A stretch of DNA of 64,000 bases from the NCBI GenBank assembly GCA_009783025.1, contig WRHY01000002.1:62001-126000 (forward strand), read 5' to 3'. A program made the translations under genes and the position numbers. How positions within the stretch are numbered: position 1 is the stretch's first letter; each line of letters opens with the position of its first letter. This DNA is from Desulfovibrionaceae bacterium. GTDB lineage: Bacteria > Desulfobacterota > Desulfovibrionia > Desulfovibrionales > Desulfovibrionaceae. This document shows, in pieces, positions 28,304-36,568 of this stretch. Under the pieces are notes generated by a model. The model was not told where the DNA came from, did no database searches, and worked only from the letters and a program-made list of their open reading frames with translations.

Positions 28304-28411
28304 GAGCAGTTTAACATTGAAAATGTTAAACCGCTCTGCAAGGATTTGCGAGCAAATCCTTGCCGTGAGATTGGCATAGGTGGGCTTTGCCCACCGTCAA
28401 GCGACAATCTC
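28304..28411 (-). repeat. Intergenic palindromic repeat family R1, copy 3
   Basis: Third R1 copy, in the reverse orientation, between nadB and the DedA-like gene. Order on the minus strand is the same as copy 2: GAGATTGTCGCTTGACGG, a GTGGGCAAAGCCCAC hairpin, CCAATCTC, AAGGATTTG hairpin, then a GTTTAAC hairpin at the nadB stop. Confidence 0.8.
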
Positions 28412-28435
28412 AAACGTAAACCGCTATGAGTCAAG

Positions 28436-28873
28436 ATGGCCGACCTCCTTACTTACTGGGGCTTGTTCCTTACGGCTTTTATCGCTGCCACGCTCCTGCC
28501 CGCGCAGTCCGAGCTGGTGCTTTCCGGCCTGCTCCTGTCCGGGAAACAGCCCGCCTGGGCTTTAATCGCCGTGGCCTCGGTCGGCAATACCCTGGGCTCT
28601 GCCGTCAACTGGCTTATGGGACGCTATGTGCACCACTTCATTGACCGGCGCTGGTTTCCGGTCAAGCGGGAAAGTCTGGCCAAGGCTGAAGGCTGGTACC
28701 ATAAATACGGACGCTGGTCCCTGTTCCTAAGCTGGGCGCCGGTTATCGGGGGTCCGCTGACCCTGGCCGCGGGCCTACTGCGCGAGCCGTTCTGGTCTTT
28801 TGTCCTGCTGGTGGCCCTGGCCAAGACGGTTCGTTATCTGGTGATGGCGGGTATAGTGCTTTCTTGGGGGTAG
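28436..28873 (+). CDS. DedA/YqaA-family small membrane protein
   Basis: A 145-residue membrane protein of the YqaA type: four to five hydrophobic segments, with the conserved ELVLSGLLLSG near the start, VGNTLGSAVNWLMGRY, and the substrate-transport-like motif FLSWAPVIGGPLTLAAGLLREP. Members of the DedA superfamily move lipid carriers or support proton-dependent membrane homeostasis. No RBS is obvious at the ATG. It is monocistronic, following a repeat. Confidence 0.8.
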   Translation: MADLLTYWGLFLTAFIAATLLPAQSELVLSGLLLSGKQPAWALIAVASVGNTLGSAVNWLMGRYVHHFIDRRWFPVKRESLAKAEGWYHKYGRWSLFLSWAPVIGGPLTLAAGLLREPFWSFVLLVALAKTVRYLVMAGIVLSWG

Positions 28874-28947
28874 AGTCTGAGTTTGGCGTGATACTGCTCT
28901 TTCCCTTGTTTGTAGAAAGATGATGCGACAATAAATAGCAATGAATA

Positions 28948-29910
28948 TTATGAAAATCTGGCTGTTGGCAAATGCTCTCCTACATGACCAATATATACTC
29001 TTTTATTGGGCCTGTCCGAAAAGAGATGTACCCGCAAAGCGCGGTTGATTCGCACATGCTCCCAAAATTCACGTCTTATCCCATCGGGGCATGAAAATGT
29101 CCGTGCGGCGCGTGCTTTTGGCATATCCATGGTGGTGGATCTTTCACCGGGAATATAATGTATCCCCTGCGGCGCGAATTCGGCTTCAGGTCTATCGACT
29201 AAACGCATCGCCTCATTAAGCGCTTGTAAAATTCCTACTATAGTCCGAAAATACATATCGTTCCTGTCCATGCCTTCAAGTTGCCAAGGGGCATCTCCAC
29301 AAAAGGCCAAGTAAGGGAAAGTGACCGCAGCCTTTTCCAATAAGACTGCGCCATTGGGTATATCCGGCATAAGGCAGGCGCGGACTTTATCCTCGTGCTT
29401 CGATATATCCGCCTCACGCGAGAGACGTAACACGCGGCAAGGATGACTAGCGATGTTTGCGTCTTCATCCATTACATTCCGAGAAAAAGAGATTTCGTCA
29501 TCGGCAAAACGCGTATCACCGGCCAGCGAAAGAGCCGGTATTCCCCAAATATGCGCCAGAGCCAACCCAAAACAGTGGTTGCTTTCATCAAAACGATACT
29601 CTTCAAATTCAGTCATGCCATGCTCTTGGCATAGGCTTTCCACATAAGGGCTTTTAGAAAACCTGGAAAGCATGAGTGAGTACATATCTTTGAATGCGAT
29701 CCGAGCGTCTTTATCCACAATCCAGTCATTGTAGGTATATCCTTTCGCCAACTCGCGCGTGGCAAAATCCCTCGTTGTTCTCACGCTGCGGCAAAATCCC
29801 AGCTTTTCTAAAGATACTGAGGCTTGGCAAACATCGTACATTGCCTGTAGGGCTCGATATTTGTCAGAGTGGGCGCCTGAAAGGGATAATTCGTTAAAGA
29901 TCTGATCCAC
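28948..29910 (-). CDS. Uncharacterised third gene of the DUF262 operon
   Basis: A 320-residue protein I cannot name. The GTG at 29910 starts 12 bases after the ATPase stop and follows AAGGGG; an ATG at 29976 would overlap the ATPase by 55 bases. It contains several Cys and Trp residues, the acidic region FADDEISFSRNVMDEDANIASH, and ends in a segment VYIGHVGEHLPT, of a kind I associate with the C-termini of some defence-island proteins (from memory, not verified). No signal or membrane segment. The local DNA is AT-rich compared with the housekeeping genes around it. As last gene of the operon it may be the effector of the system (inference). Confidence 0.6.
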   Translation of the reverse strand: MDQIFNELSLSGAHSDKYRALQAMYDVCQASVSLEKLGFCRSVRTTRDFATRELAKGYTYNDWIVDKDARIAFKDMYSLMLSRFSKSPYVESLCQEHGMTEFEEYRFDESNHCFGLALAHIWGIPALSLAGDTRFADDEISFSRNVMDEDANIASHPCRVLRLSREADISKHEDKVRACLMPDIPNGAVLLEKAAVTFPYLAFCGDAPWQLEGMDRNDMYFRTIVGILQALNEAMRLVDRPEAEFAPQGIHYIPGERSTTMDMPKARAARTFSCPDGIRREFWEHVRINRALRVHLFSDRPNKRVYIGHVGEHLPTARFS

Positions 29911-29921
29911 AATTTCCCCTT

Positions 29922-31001
29922 TTAAAGAAGTTCCGCGAGTTGTTTGTCCCACTCGTCGAAAAAATCGTCCGGCCAAACGTCAAAACGTCCGTTTGCATCA
30001 ATGCGGGGGCTTATCACCATAGCCTTGCCCTCATCACCAAGGGTAAAAAAATGCACTTTGGTCTGCTCGGGAGCAAGTTTGCCGTGCTTCACCGCTACAC
30101 GTATACCGTTGAGCAGGTGATCGCTGTGCGTCTCCACTAAAATCTGAATACCCGCAGCGGCCGCCAAACTGAGAAATTCGCCTATAACGGCCTGTCCTTT
30201 GGGATGCAGGTGCGCTTCCGGATTTTCAATAATGATAAAGTCTCCCGGCCTGGCGGAAAGCACGGCCACAAAGATCGGGAGAGCATACGTCAGCCCGAAT
30301 CCTACGTTGGAGGCGCGGAATTGGCGTATAAAACCATCGTCAGAAAATGAAAACTCCAAATTCACCAAGTCCATCTTGGGTTGAAAATCTGTATGTACCC
30401 GCACCGGACGGCAAACACGCGCAAGCCACGCTTCAGTTTGTGTTCGAAGGTCGCCGCTCAAAGGCTCGCCGTCCTGCTGAGAAAGAATGAGCTCCTCACA
30501 CGAGACTCTTTTCATGCCCAGCCGTTCCATCTCATAGGCGGCAAACTGTCCCATATTACCAAGCCTGTTGGCGGAATGTTGCTCCGGTGTTGGTACAGGG
30601 AACAGCGCCCTTGGGCCGATACGCTCGGCGCACAGGTATACAAGCCTGGCTGCAAAGGGAGACTTCCATGACGTATTATCGGTCAAAGAAAATACGCTCT
30701 CCTCCAAAGCCATGTGGTAGCGCATCTCTTGTGAGTTATGGATGAGAGTTACGGCAAGGGTGTCGTCCAGGGCGTTTTCGGAAAGAACATCTTTGGGCTG
30801 CCCCAAGTTGATAAGGTAGCCGTTGATGATGAAATTACGCCCCGGAACGGCCGCGCCGCACGTCTGCTCAAGAGCAAGAAGCGCCTGAATGAGGCTGCTT
30901 TTTCCTATGCCGTTCACACCGGACAGTACGGTGAGGGGCGCAAAATCAAAGCTTTGCTCGACGTGGCATTTGAAATTGTGCAGAAAAATTTTCTCAAGCA
31001 T
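29922..31001 (-). CDS. AAA/ABC-type ATPase with DUF3696 tail
   Basis: A 359-residue RecF/OLD-like ATPase. Walker A GVNGIGKSSLIQALL is at residues about 29-43; Walker B is FIIIENPEAHLHPKG, followed by the switch histidine in VETHSDHLLNGIRVAVKHG. The last 25 or so residues (GRFDVWPDDFFDEWDKQLAELL region) match the DUF3696 end. It overlaps the DUF262 gene by 8 bases, so the two are coupled. Such ATPases commonly sense phage or foreign DNA and drive a nuclease partner. There is no TOPRIM nuclease domain in this protein, unlike OLD proteins. Confidence 0.82.
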   Translation of the reverse strand: MLEKIFLHNFKCHVEQSFDFAPLTVLSGVNGIGKSSLIQALLALEQTCGAAVPGRNFIINGYLINLGQPKDVLSENALDDTLAVTLIHNSQEMRYHMALEESVFSLTDNTSWKSPFAARLVYLCAERIGPRALFPVPTPEQHSANRLGNMGQFAAYEMERLGMKRVSCEELILSQQDGEPLSGDLRTQTEAWLARVCRPVRVHTDFQPKMDLVNLEFSFSDDGFIRQFRASNVGFGLTYALPIFVAVLSARPGDFIIIENPEAHLHPKGQAVIGEFLSLAAAAGIQILVETHSDHLLNGIRVAVKHGKLAPEQTKVHFFTLGDEGKAMVISPRIDANGRFDVWPDDFFDEWDKQLAELL

Positions 31002-32145
31002 GGAGTGTCTCTTTGATTATTTTTTGAATTGCAGCGTACCTCAGTTGTACGCGGGCAACTGAACCTGTACCCTGAGAGACGGAATTCTCAAAGTCGCGGT
31101 TATTCATAAGAGCGATGAAGGCGTCTTTAAGCGTTTCCTTACGCGATATCAGAACTTCCATATCCTGTTCGGAAAGGCTCCCCAGGTTGACAGTCCAGGT
31201 TTCAAACAGCGCCTTGTTTACGGGATAACGCCCGCCTTCTCTTCTGTAACGCTTACGAAAGGCGTCACTGCCAAAAATATCCGGGATGTATCGCATTACC
31301 CGCAAAAAGTTTTCGCATATGGCCTCCAACTGCTTCGGCATCAATAGATTGGCCTTTTCCATGCCGGCATTAATGAAGGTATCATAATCATCCTTGTAAG
31401 CGTCAGGTGAAGTCAGGCTGAAAGCAATAAAGCGGGCTATACAGTCGCGGTCATCCATACGCTTGGGCGACACGCCTCCGGCGGTGGCAACTTTGAATTC
31501 GTCGCTTTCCGCAAGTTGCTCAAGCTTCCTGGTAACAGACCCCTGGTTCAAGGCATGCCGAATTTCTTGCGGGCTCAGGGACAAGCCGCCGGTGTTAATT
31601 CTCTTGAATACGTTGAATTTAACTTTTGCCGGTGTTCCCGGCATTATCTGATAGGTAGTCAATACCGTTTCCAGGATGGTGCGCTGTAACGGGCGCGGCA
31701 ATTTGTCGTAAGAAGCATTGTTATACTTATCGCCAAGAAATTCAAGGTCTTGTAGTGTGAGGTCTTTGTCCAGAATAAAACGGTTCAGCGCAGTCAGCCG
31801 TTGGAGGCCGTCCACCACAAGCCATTTTTCGTCATCTGTCGCGTCAAAGTAAAAGGCCGGTATGGGAATGCGCAGCAGCAGAGATTCGATTAAGCGAGAC
31901 TGTTCTTTATCTTTCCATATTCCGGCTTCTCGCTGAAAGTCAGGCATAAGGTCGATTTCCTTGTTCTTTATGCGCCCGATCAGCAAGTCAATGGTCATAG
32001 GTTTGGCTTCGATGCGGATTTTGCTCGTATCAAACGGAAATGATATGGTATCCTGATCTTGACTACTGGTATCGCCGCCGTCAAGTTCAATATTTTTTTC
32101 ATTTACAATGAGCTCTGTCGGAGTATTGGTATCAGGCGCGGACAT
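30994..32145 (-). CDS. DUF262 (ParB/GmrSD-like) protein
   Basis: A 383-residue protein with the DUF262 core (residues about 45-250): PDFQREAGIW, the catalytic-type DGLQRLTALNRF, and FKRINTGGLSLSPQEIRHAL. In the known family (for example GmrS) the DGQQR region resembles the ParB nucleotidase site and supports a nuclease; here Gln is replaced (DGLQR). No HNH or DUF1524 part is visible in the C-terminal half. GGGAG precedes the ATG. It opens the three-gene operon with the ATPase and the unknown protein, a typical defence-island arrangement. Confidence 0.82.
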   Translation of the reverse strand: MSAPDTNTPTELIVNEKNIELDGGDTSSQDQDTISFPFDTSKIRIEAKPMTIDLLIGRIKNKEIDLMPDFQREAGIWKDKEQSRLIESLLLRIPIPAFYFDATDDEKWLVVDGLQRLTALNRFILDKDLTLQDLEFLGDKYNNASYDKLPRPLQRTILETVLTTYQIMPGTPAKVKFNVFKRINTGGLSLSPQEIRHALNQGSVTRKLEQLAESDEFKVATAGGVSPKRMDDRDCIARFIAFSLTSPDAYKDDYDTFINAGMEKANLLMPKQLEAICENFLRVMRYIPDIFGSDAFRKRYRREGGRYPVNKALFETWTVNLGSLSEQDMEVLISRKETLKDAFIALMNNRDFENSVSQGTGSVARVQLRYAAIQKIIKETLHA

Positions 32146-32323
32146 ATGAACTCCCAGGGTAAAATTTTCTCGGATTCTTCATATCTCATGCTGACTTGAT
32201 CAGCAAGCAGGCGAGCATTTGCTACCAATGTTTTATCTTGACAAAGCATCGGATACGGCATACCCACACAAAAGCGCCCGGAATGACCCGGGCATGATGT
32301 TGTTGTCAGCAAGGAACGAACTT

Positions 32324-32404
32324 ATGCCGCAGGCTTTCACGCAGTATTATTACTACCCGGATTCCATATCGGCACCCGGGCTCTTTGCGTTGCGCCTGCC
32401 ATAA
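32324..32404 (+). CDS. Tyr-rich leader peptide (attenuator)
   Basis: A 26-residue peptide with four consecutive Tyr codons (TAT TAT TAC TAC, 32345-32356) in AFTQYYYYPDS. AAGGA stands six bases before the ATG. A terminator follows at 32431-32461, then the symporter at 32522. Three copies of the same pairing block occur: CCCGG directly after the Tyr codons (32356-32360), CCCGGG at 32375-32380 and CCCGGG within the terminator (32442-32447). A ribosome stalled on Tyr codons would hide the first block, freeing the second to pair with the third and open the terminator. This is the layout of hisL and pheL. Proposed tyrosine-responsive attenuation. Confidence 0.72.
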   Translation: MPQAFTQYYYYPDSISAPGLFALRLP

Positions 32405-32430
32405 CCTGAGCATATCACGAGTTTTGTCAG

Positions 32431-32461
32431 ACCGCCGCCCACCCGGGACGGCGGTTTTTTT
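32431..32461 (+). terminator. Attenuator terminator before the symporter
   Basis: Stem ACCGCCG (32431-32437) with CGGCGGT (32449-32455), extended by CCC/GGG around a small loop, followed by seven T residues. It lies between the Tyr leader peptide and the symporter gene, in an attenuator position. A weak promoter pair TTGACA (32238) and TACCCA (32261) stands upstream. Confidence 0.8.
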
Positions 32462-32521
32462 ATTACAAGGGAGCCTTGCTTTTCACCCCACCCGTGCAGT
32501 CATTGGAAGAAGGTGCGTCAC

Positions 32522-34087
32522 ATGCTGATCAAGATTCTGTTGCTGTTGGTGTTTTTTACGGTCACGATTTCCATCGGGTTATATTTTCGCAAACGCGCGT
32601 CCAGCGTGAACGAGTTTGTTCTGGGCGGGCGTTCCGTCGGGCCGTGGCTGACCGCTTTCGCTTACGGGGCGACCTATTTTTCCGCTGTGGTTTTTGTGGG
32701 ATTCGCGGGGCAGTTCGGCTGGCGCTTCGGCACGGCAGCCGTATGGATCGGCCTCGGCAACGCCTTTATCGGTTCATTAATGCCGTGGCTCGTCCTCGGG
32801 CGGCGCACCCGCATCATGACCAATCATTTGAAAAGCGCCACCATGCCGGAATTTTTCGGGTCCCGGTATGGGTCAACGGCTTTGAAAATAGGCGCGGCCA
32901 TCATTGTTTTCATCTTTCTCATCCCCTACACCGCATCGTTGTATAACGGGCTGTCGCGACTGTTCTCAATGGCATTCGGCGTTGATTTTACGGTTTGCAT
33001 TCTGGCGATGGCGATTTTGACCGGGATTTTTGTGGTCACCGGAGGATACTTTGCAACCGCGGTCAATGACTTCATACAGGGCATGATTATGCTGGGAGGG
33101 ATTGTCGCGATAATAGCCGTGGTCTTGAGCGATAACGGCGGCTTCACGGAAGCGATACATTCTCTTGCCCGCGTCAATGTTGGCGAAGCGGCTTCTGTGC
33201 CCGGCGTGTTTACGTCCTTTTTCGGCCCGGATCCGATAGCATTGCTGAACGTTGTGATTCTAACCTCGCTCGGCACCTGGGGATTGCCGCAGATGGTCGC
33301 GCGGTTTTACTCCATACAGTCCGAAAAGCAAATTACCAAGGGTGCGATAATCTCGACGATTTTTGCGCTCATCATAGCGGGCGGCAGCTACTTCATCGGC
33401 AGCTTCGGACGCTTGTACTCGGACCTGGTTGAAGTAGGCGCAAACGGCGTTGTCATATATGACTCCATTATACCTACAATCCTTTCGCGCTTTTCCGACG
33501 TGATGATCGGCCTTGTCATTCTCCTGGTGTTCGCGGCGTCGATATCCACGCTTGCCTCTCTGGTCATGACCTCGGCATCGACCCTGGCGCTGGACTTTTT
33601 AAGGGGCCACATCATCAAGGACATGGACGATAAAAAGCTGCTTTTGACCATCCGCGCGCTGATTGTGGTATTTGTCCTTATTTCCTCAATAATCGCGATT
33701 ATACAGTATAAGGGCGGAATTACCTTTATAGCCCAGCTCATGGGCATTTCATGGGGCGCTTTGGCAGGCTCGTTTCTGGCGCCGTTCCTGTACGGATTAT
33801 ACTGGAAGCGCGCGAGCGCGCTTTCTGTCTGGTGCTGTTTTATATTCAGCACGGGACTGATGACCCTGAATATCTTTTTCAGAAGCGCATTCCCCGCGCT
33901 ATTGCAGTCGCCCATTAATGCCGGCGCCTTCGTCATGCTTGCCGGTCTTGTTATCGTGCCGATCGTCAGCCTGTTTACAAAAGCGCCGGACAAAGCTTTG
34001 GTTGAAGCCAGTTTCTCATGCTATGAGAAAACAGTCAGCGTCAAAGTCAGCGATGACCTTGGCGGCAATGGTAATACGGCCAAATGA
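32522..34087 (+). CDS. Sodium:solute symporter (SSS family)
   Basis: A 521-residue permease of the SSS family with about 13 hydrophobic segments. Motifs: the N-terminal VNEFVLGGRSVGPWLTAFAYGATYFSAVVFVG, SLGTWGLPQMVARFYSIQSEKQ and ISTLASLVMTSASTLALDFLRG with sodium-site Ser/Thr. ATG 32522 with AAGG upstream is preferred to a GTG at 32513. Substrate cannot be read from the sequence. The Tyr leader and terminator upstream suggest tyrosine (or a close aromatic) uptake. No soluble partner gene. The next gene is convergent. Confidence 0.88.
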   Translation: MLIKILLLLVFFTVTISIGLYFRKRASSVNEFVLGGRSVGPWLTAFAYGATYFSAVVFVGFAGQFGWRFGTAAVWIGLGNAFIGSLMPWLVLGRRTRIMTNHLKSATMPEFFGSRYGSTALKIGAAIIVFIFLIPYTASLYNGLSRLFSMAFGVDFTVCILAMAILTGIFVVTGGYFATAVNDFIQGMIMLGGIVAIIAVVLSDNGGFTEAIHSLARVNVGEAASVPGVFTSFFGPDPIALLNVVILTSLGTWGLPQMVARFYSIQSEKQITKGAIISTIFALIIAGGSYFIGSFGRLYSDLVEVGANGVVIYDSIIPTILSRFSDVMIGLVILLVFAASISTLASLVMTSASTLALDFLRGHIIKDMDDKKLLLTIRALIVVFVLISSIIAIIQYKGGITFIAQLMGISWGALAGSFLAPFLYGLYWKRASALSVWCCFIFSTGLMTLNIFFRSAFPALLQSPINAGAFVMLAGLVIVPIVSLFTKAPDKALVEASFSCYEKTVSVKVSDDLGGNGNTAK

Positions 34088-34111
34088 AGGGTAAGGGCCG
34101 GGGCGGGTGTG

Positions 34112-35251
34112 TTACCGCGCTCCGGCCCTCAGCACAATGCGCGTCACTTCCGACGGCACGCCCAGCCTGACCGGGAAGCCGCTCCATAGTCCCGCTCCAT
34201 GGCTGACATACAGTTGCATGGAATCCAGTTGATACAAGCCGGAAACAAAGCCGTTGTTAAACCGGGCCACAATGCGGTCAAAACCGAGGAAATGCCCGCC
34301 GTGAGTATGCCCGGAAAGTTGCAGGTGGACGCCTTTGGCCGCGTTTTCTCTGGCGTTGCCGGGACGGTGCTCCAGCAGAATGCGCGTCGCGTTTTCCGGA
34401 CTTCCCGCCAGAGCCGCGTCAGTATCCGGGCCGGGCAGGCCGAAGCGCTCGGCTACCTGGTCCGTTGTTCCGGCAATGACCAGGGAAGCGCCGTTTACCT
34501 CGATGACAATATGGCTGTTCTCCAGCATGGTGAACCCGAGTTCGGCGAAACGGGCCATCCAGTCGTTGTACCCCGAATAGTATTCATGATTGCCGATACC
34601 GGAAAACACGCCATGCGGCGCGGTCAGATCCGCAAGCGGGGCCACGTCCCGCCACCTTCTCTCAACCGATCCGTCCACCAGGTCGCCGGACAGCACAATG
34701 AGGTCCGGCTGCATGGCCATGACTGTGTCCACCATCGCCCGTACTCGCGGACCGCGCAACAGGGCGCTGGCGTGCGGATCGGTGATGTGAGCGAGCGTGA
34801 ATCCGTCCAGCGCCGTAGGGAGATCCGGCAGGATGATTTCCACACTGCGGGCCTCGGGCGGGCGCACGCCCTGCCAGACGCCGTAAGCGGAAAGAACAAG
34901 GGCGATGCTGATCATGATTCCGGCCTGGCGCAAAGGTGAACCGGGCAGGCGCGCCGTAAGGCCGGTCCGCCGGGCCAGCCAGAGGGCGATCAGCGTCACA
35001 TCGCGCAGGAGCAGCATGGCGAACAGGAGGACCAGAGCGAAAAACAGCCAGCCCTGGATCATCAGCACGGGAGCGGGAAGCTCGGGAGCGGCCAGCGAGC
35101 GCAGCAGGTAACGGGAAATGAGGTGATACAGGGAAGCCAGCAGCATGAAGAGCGCGGCCGCTATTTTGCTTTTCCGCGTCAAAGGCAAACCGGGCAGGAG
35201 TCGCAACGCCGCATAACAGAACACGATCAGGGAATAAAAGGGAAAGAGCAT
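34112..35251 (-). CDS. Membrane-anchored metallophosphoesterase
   Basis: A 379-residue protein: four hydrophobic helices (about residues 1-22, 28-50, 60-85, 112-130) and a cytoplasmic or periplasmic calcineurin-like domain. Metal motifs: ITDPHAS (residues about 158-164), SGDLVDG, GNHEYYSG and GHTHGGHFLG. This is the YkuE-type subfamily, with reported activity on UDP-linked or phosphorylated substrates in some members. The ATG at 35251 is chosen because the membrane segments begin there; the longer open frame upstream to 36178 covers the GntR gene in antisense and is not coding. Confidence 0.82.
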   Translation of the reverse strand: MLFPFYSLIVFCYAALRLLPGLPLTRKSKIAAALFMLLASLYHLISRYLLRSLAAPELPAPVLMIQGWLFFALVLLFAMLLLRDVTLIALWLARRTGLTARLPGSPLRQAGIMISIALVLSAYGVWQGVRPPEARSVEIILPDLPTALDGFTLAHITDPHASALLRGPRVRAMVDTVMAMQPDLIVLSGDLVDGSVERRWRDVAPLADLTAPHGVFSGIGNHEYYSGYNDWMARFAELGFTMLENSHIVIEVNGASLVIAGTTDQVAERFGLPGPDTDAALAGSPENATRILLEHRPGNARENAAKGVHLQLSGHTHGGHFLGFDRIVARFNNGFVSGLYQLDSMQLYVSHGAGLWSGFPVRLGVPSEVTRIVLRAGAR

Positions 35252-35365
35252 GGCGGATGGGTGTCCTTGTAAATTGACTTTACATTCGGGCCTTGTCAAC
35301 GTAGCCTTTATACAATTGTGATCAGTACGGCGATATGATGGCTGTGTAAAGGCCGGGAACAGGGT

Positions 35366-36160
35366 ATGTACGCGATGTCGAACGGATCTGAACAATTTGC
35401 TTTGGGCAAACGCCGGGGGCTTCCCGAGGAGTTGGCCTCCATTATCATCTCCCGCATAGAAGGGGGAGACTTCAAACTCGGCGATGTCCTGCCGTCGGAA
35501 CAGGCCTTGGCGGACATGTACAAGGTCAGCCGGACCGTGGTGCGTGAGGCTTTGGCCCGGCTCAAGTATGAGGGGATTATTCTGTCCAAACGGGGCAGCG
35601 GGCCTGTGGTGTGCAGCACCATTGCGCTCAAGAGCCTGGACATGGATATCACTATGGCTGCCGAGGAGTCGCTGTCCGAGTTTTTCGAGTTTCGTCTGCT
35701 GCTGGAGGGGGAGGCCTCGGCCCTTGCCGCCATACGGCATACGGAGGCTGACGCGGCTGCGCTCAAAGGTTACCTTGACCAGATGCGGCGGGCTTTGGAT
35801 GAAAAAACTTCCGGCGCGGAGCCTGACTACCGCTTTCACGGGCTGATTGCCGAGGCGGCGGCCAATGAATATATCGCCAACTTTACCAAAGATCTGTCCA
35901 GCAAAATCTGGATGCGGGTTTACAGCGCGCGTGACCTGTTCAACCAGGTACAAGAGATTGCCCGTATTGTGCTGGATGAGCACACGGCCCTGTACGAAGC
36001 CATTATCGCCCGGGAGCCGCATCGGGCTAAAGCGGCCGCTCAGAAGCACATCCTGTGCAGCGCCAAACGGCAGGGTGTCCAGGTGGACACGCGGCATCTC
36101 CCGCTGGATACGCAGCACTTGCGTTGCGGCGAAGCCCTGAAAAAATATGTGGGTAAGTGA
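35366..36160 (+). CDS. GntR/FadR-family transcriptional regulator
   Basis: A 264-residue regulator: winged helix (residues about 22-85, GDVLPSEQALADMYKVSRTVVREALARLKYEGII) and a FCD/FadR-type effector domain (FRLLLEGEASALAAIRHTEADAA, HGLIAEAAANEYIANFTK, DEHTALYEAIIARE, in which the His residues bind metal). It is upstream of the 2-oxoacid oxidoreductase operon on the same strand but ends in its own terminator (36184-36207). Inverted repeats in the kor promoter (GTATG-TTTAT-CATAC, 36274-36288) are likely operators. The FadR/LldR branch senses organic acids or acyl-CoA. Confidence 0.85.
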   Translation: MYAMSNGSEQFALGKRRGLPEELASIIISRIEGGDFKLGDVLPSEQALADMYKVSRTVVREALARLKYEGIILSKRGSGPVVCSTIALKSLDMDITMAAEESLSEFFEFRLLLEGEASALAAIRHTEADAAALKGYLDQMRRALDEKTSGAEPDYRFHGLIAEAAANEYIANFTKDLSSKIWMRVYSARDLFNQVQEIARIVLDEHTALYEAIIAREPHRAKAAAQKHILCSAKRQGVQVDTRHLPLDTQHLRCGEALKKYVGK

Positions 36161-36183
36161 GTGCGCATGATTGCACAATAAAG

Positions 36184-36207
36184 CCGCCGGGAGACCGGCG
36201 GTTTTTT
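36184..36207 (+). terminator. Terminator of the GntR gene
   Basis: Perfect stem CCGCCGG/CCGGCGG with GAGA loop followed by six T residues, just after the GntR stop codon. It separates the regulator from the kor operon, which therefore needs its own promoter. Confidence 0.85.
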
Positions 36208-36249
36208 GTATAACACCGGCAGGCTATTGACAAAATTTCGTTTTCCTTT

Positions 36250-36288
36250 GTACGCAAGCTGGCGTATCAGATGGTATGTTTATCATAC
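36250..36288 (+). promoter_or_regulatory. Candidate GntR operators before the kor operon
   Basis: GTATG-TTTAT-CATAC (36274-36288) is a perfect inverted repeat, and a second imperfect one (GTACGC-N6-GCGTAT) is at 36250-36267. A TTGACA-like box is at 36228. The site lies about 60 bases before the first kor gene, where a repressor would act. Confidence 0.45.
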
Positions 36289-36349
36289 AAAGCAACGAGG
36301 CGTCTGTCGGCCAGGCCGACGTTCAGGCGCAAAAATCCCGGAGAAGTCT

Positions 36350-36568
36350 ATGGAGCCTGTAACAATCAACGTCAAGTGGTGTAAGGGCTGCGGCGTGTGC
36401 GTGGCTTTTTGTCCCAAAGGCGCGCTGGCGCTCGCAGGTGAAAAGGCGGTCCACTCCCTTGACAAGTGTATTGTCTGCGGCCTGTGCGAACTCTATTGCC
36501 CTGATCTGGCGGTAGTTGTGGATAAGACGCAAAAGCCCGGAAAGGCGAAGAAAGAGGAGGCGGCATGA
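36350..36568 (+). CDS. korD: 2-oxoacid:ferredoxin oxidoreductase, ferredoxin subunit
   Basis: A 72-residue dicluster ferredoxin: CKGCGVCVAFCP (residues about 11-22) and CIVCGLCELYCP (about 42-53). It is the delta subunit of a four-gene 2-oxoacid oxidoreductase and passes electrons from the thiamine centre to soluble ferredoxin. ATG 36350 follows GGAG; the TTG start of the longer frame has no RBS. Its stop overlaps the alpha gene start (ATGA). Confidence 0.88.
   Translation: MEPVTINVKWCKGCGVCVAFCPKGALALAGEKAVHSLDKCIVCGLCELYCPDLAVVVDKTQKPGKAKKEEAA

Noticed and set aside
32103..32312. A 69-residue open frame upstream of the DUF262 gene
   Set aside because: It overlaps the DUF262 start and has no RBS or recognisable composition; the leader peptide on the other strand explains the region better.
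35252..36178. N-terminal extension of the metallophosphoesterase to 688 residues
   Set aside because: The extension is antisense to the GntR gene, and the true protein starts with its membrane helices at 35251.
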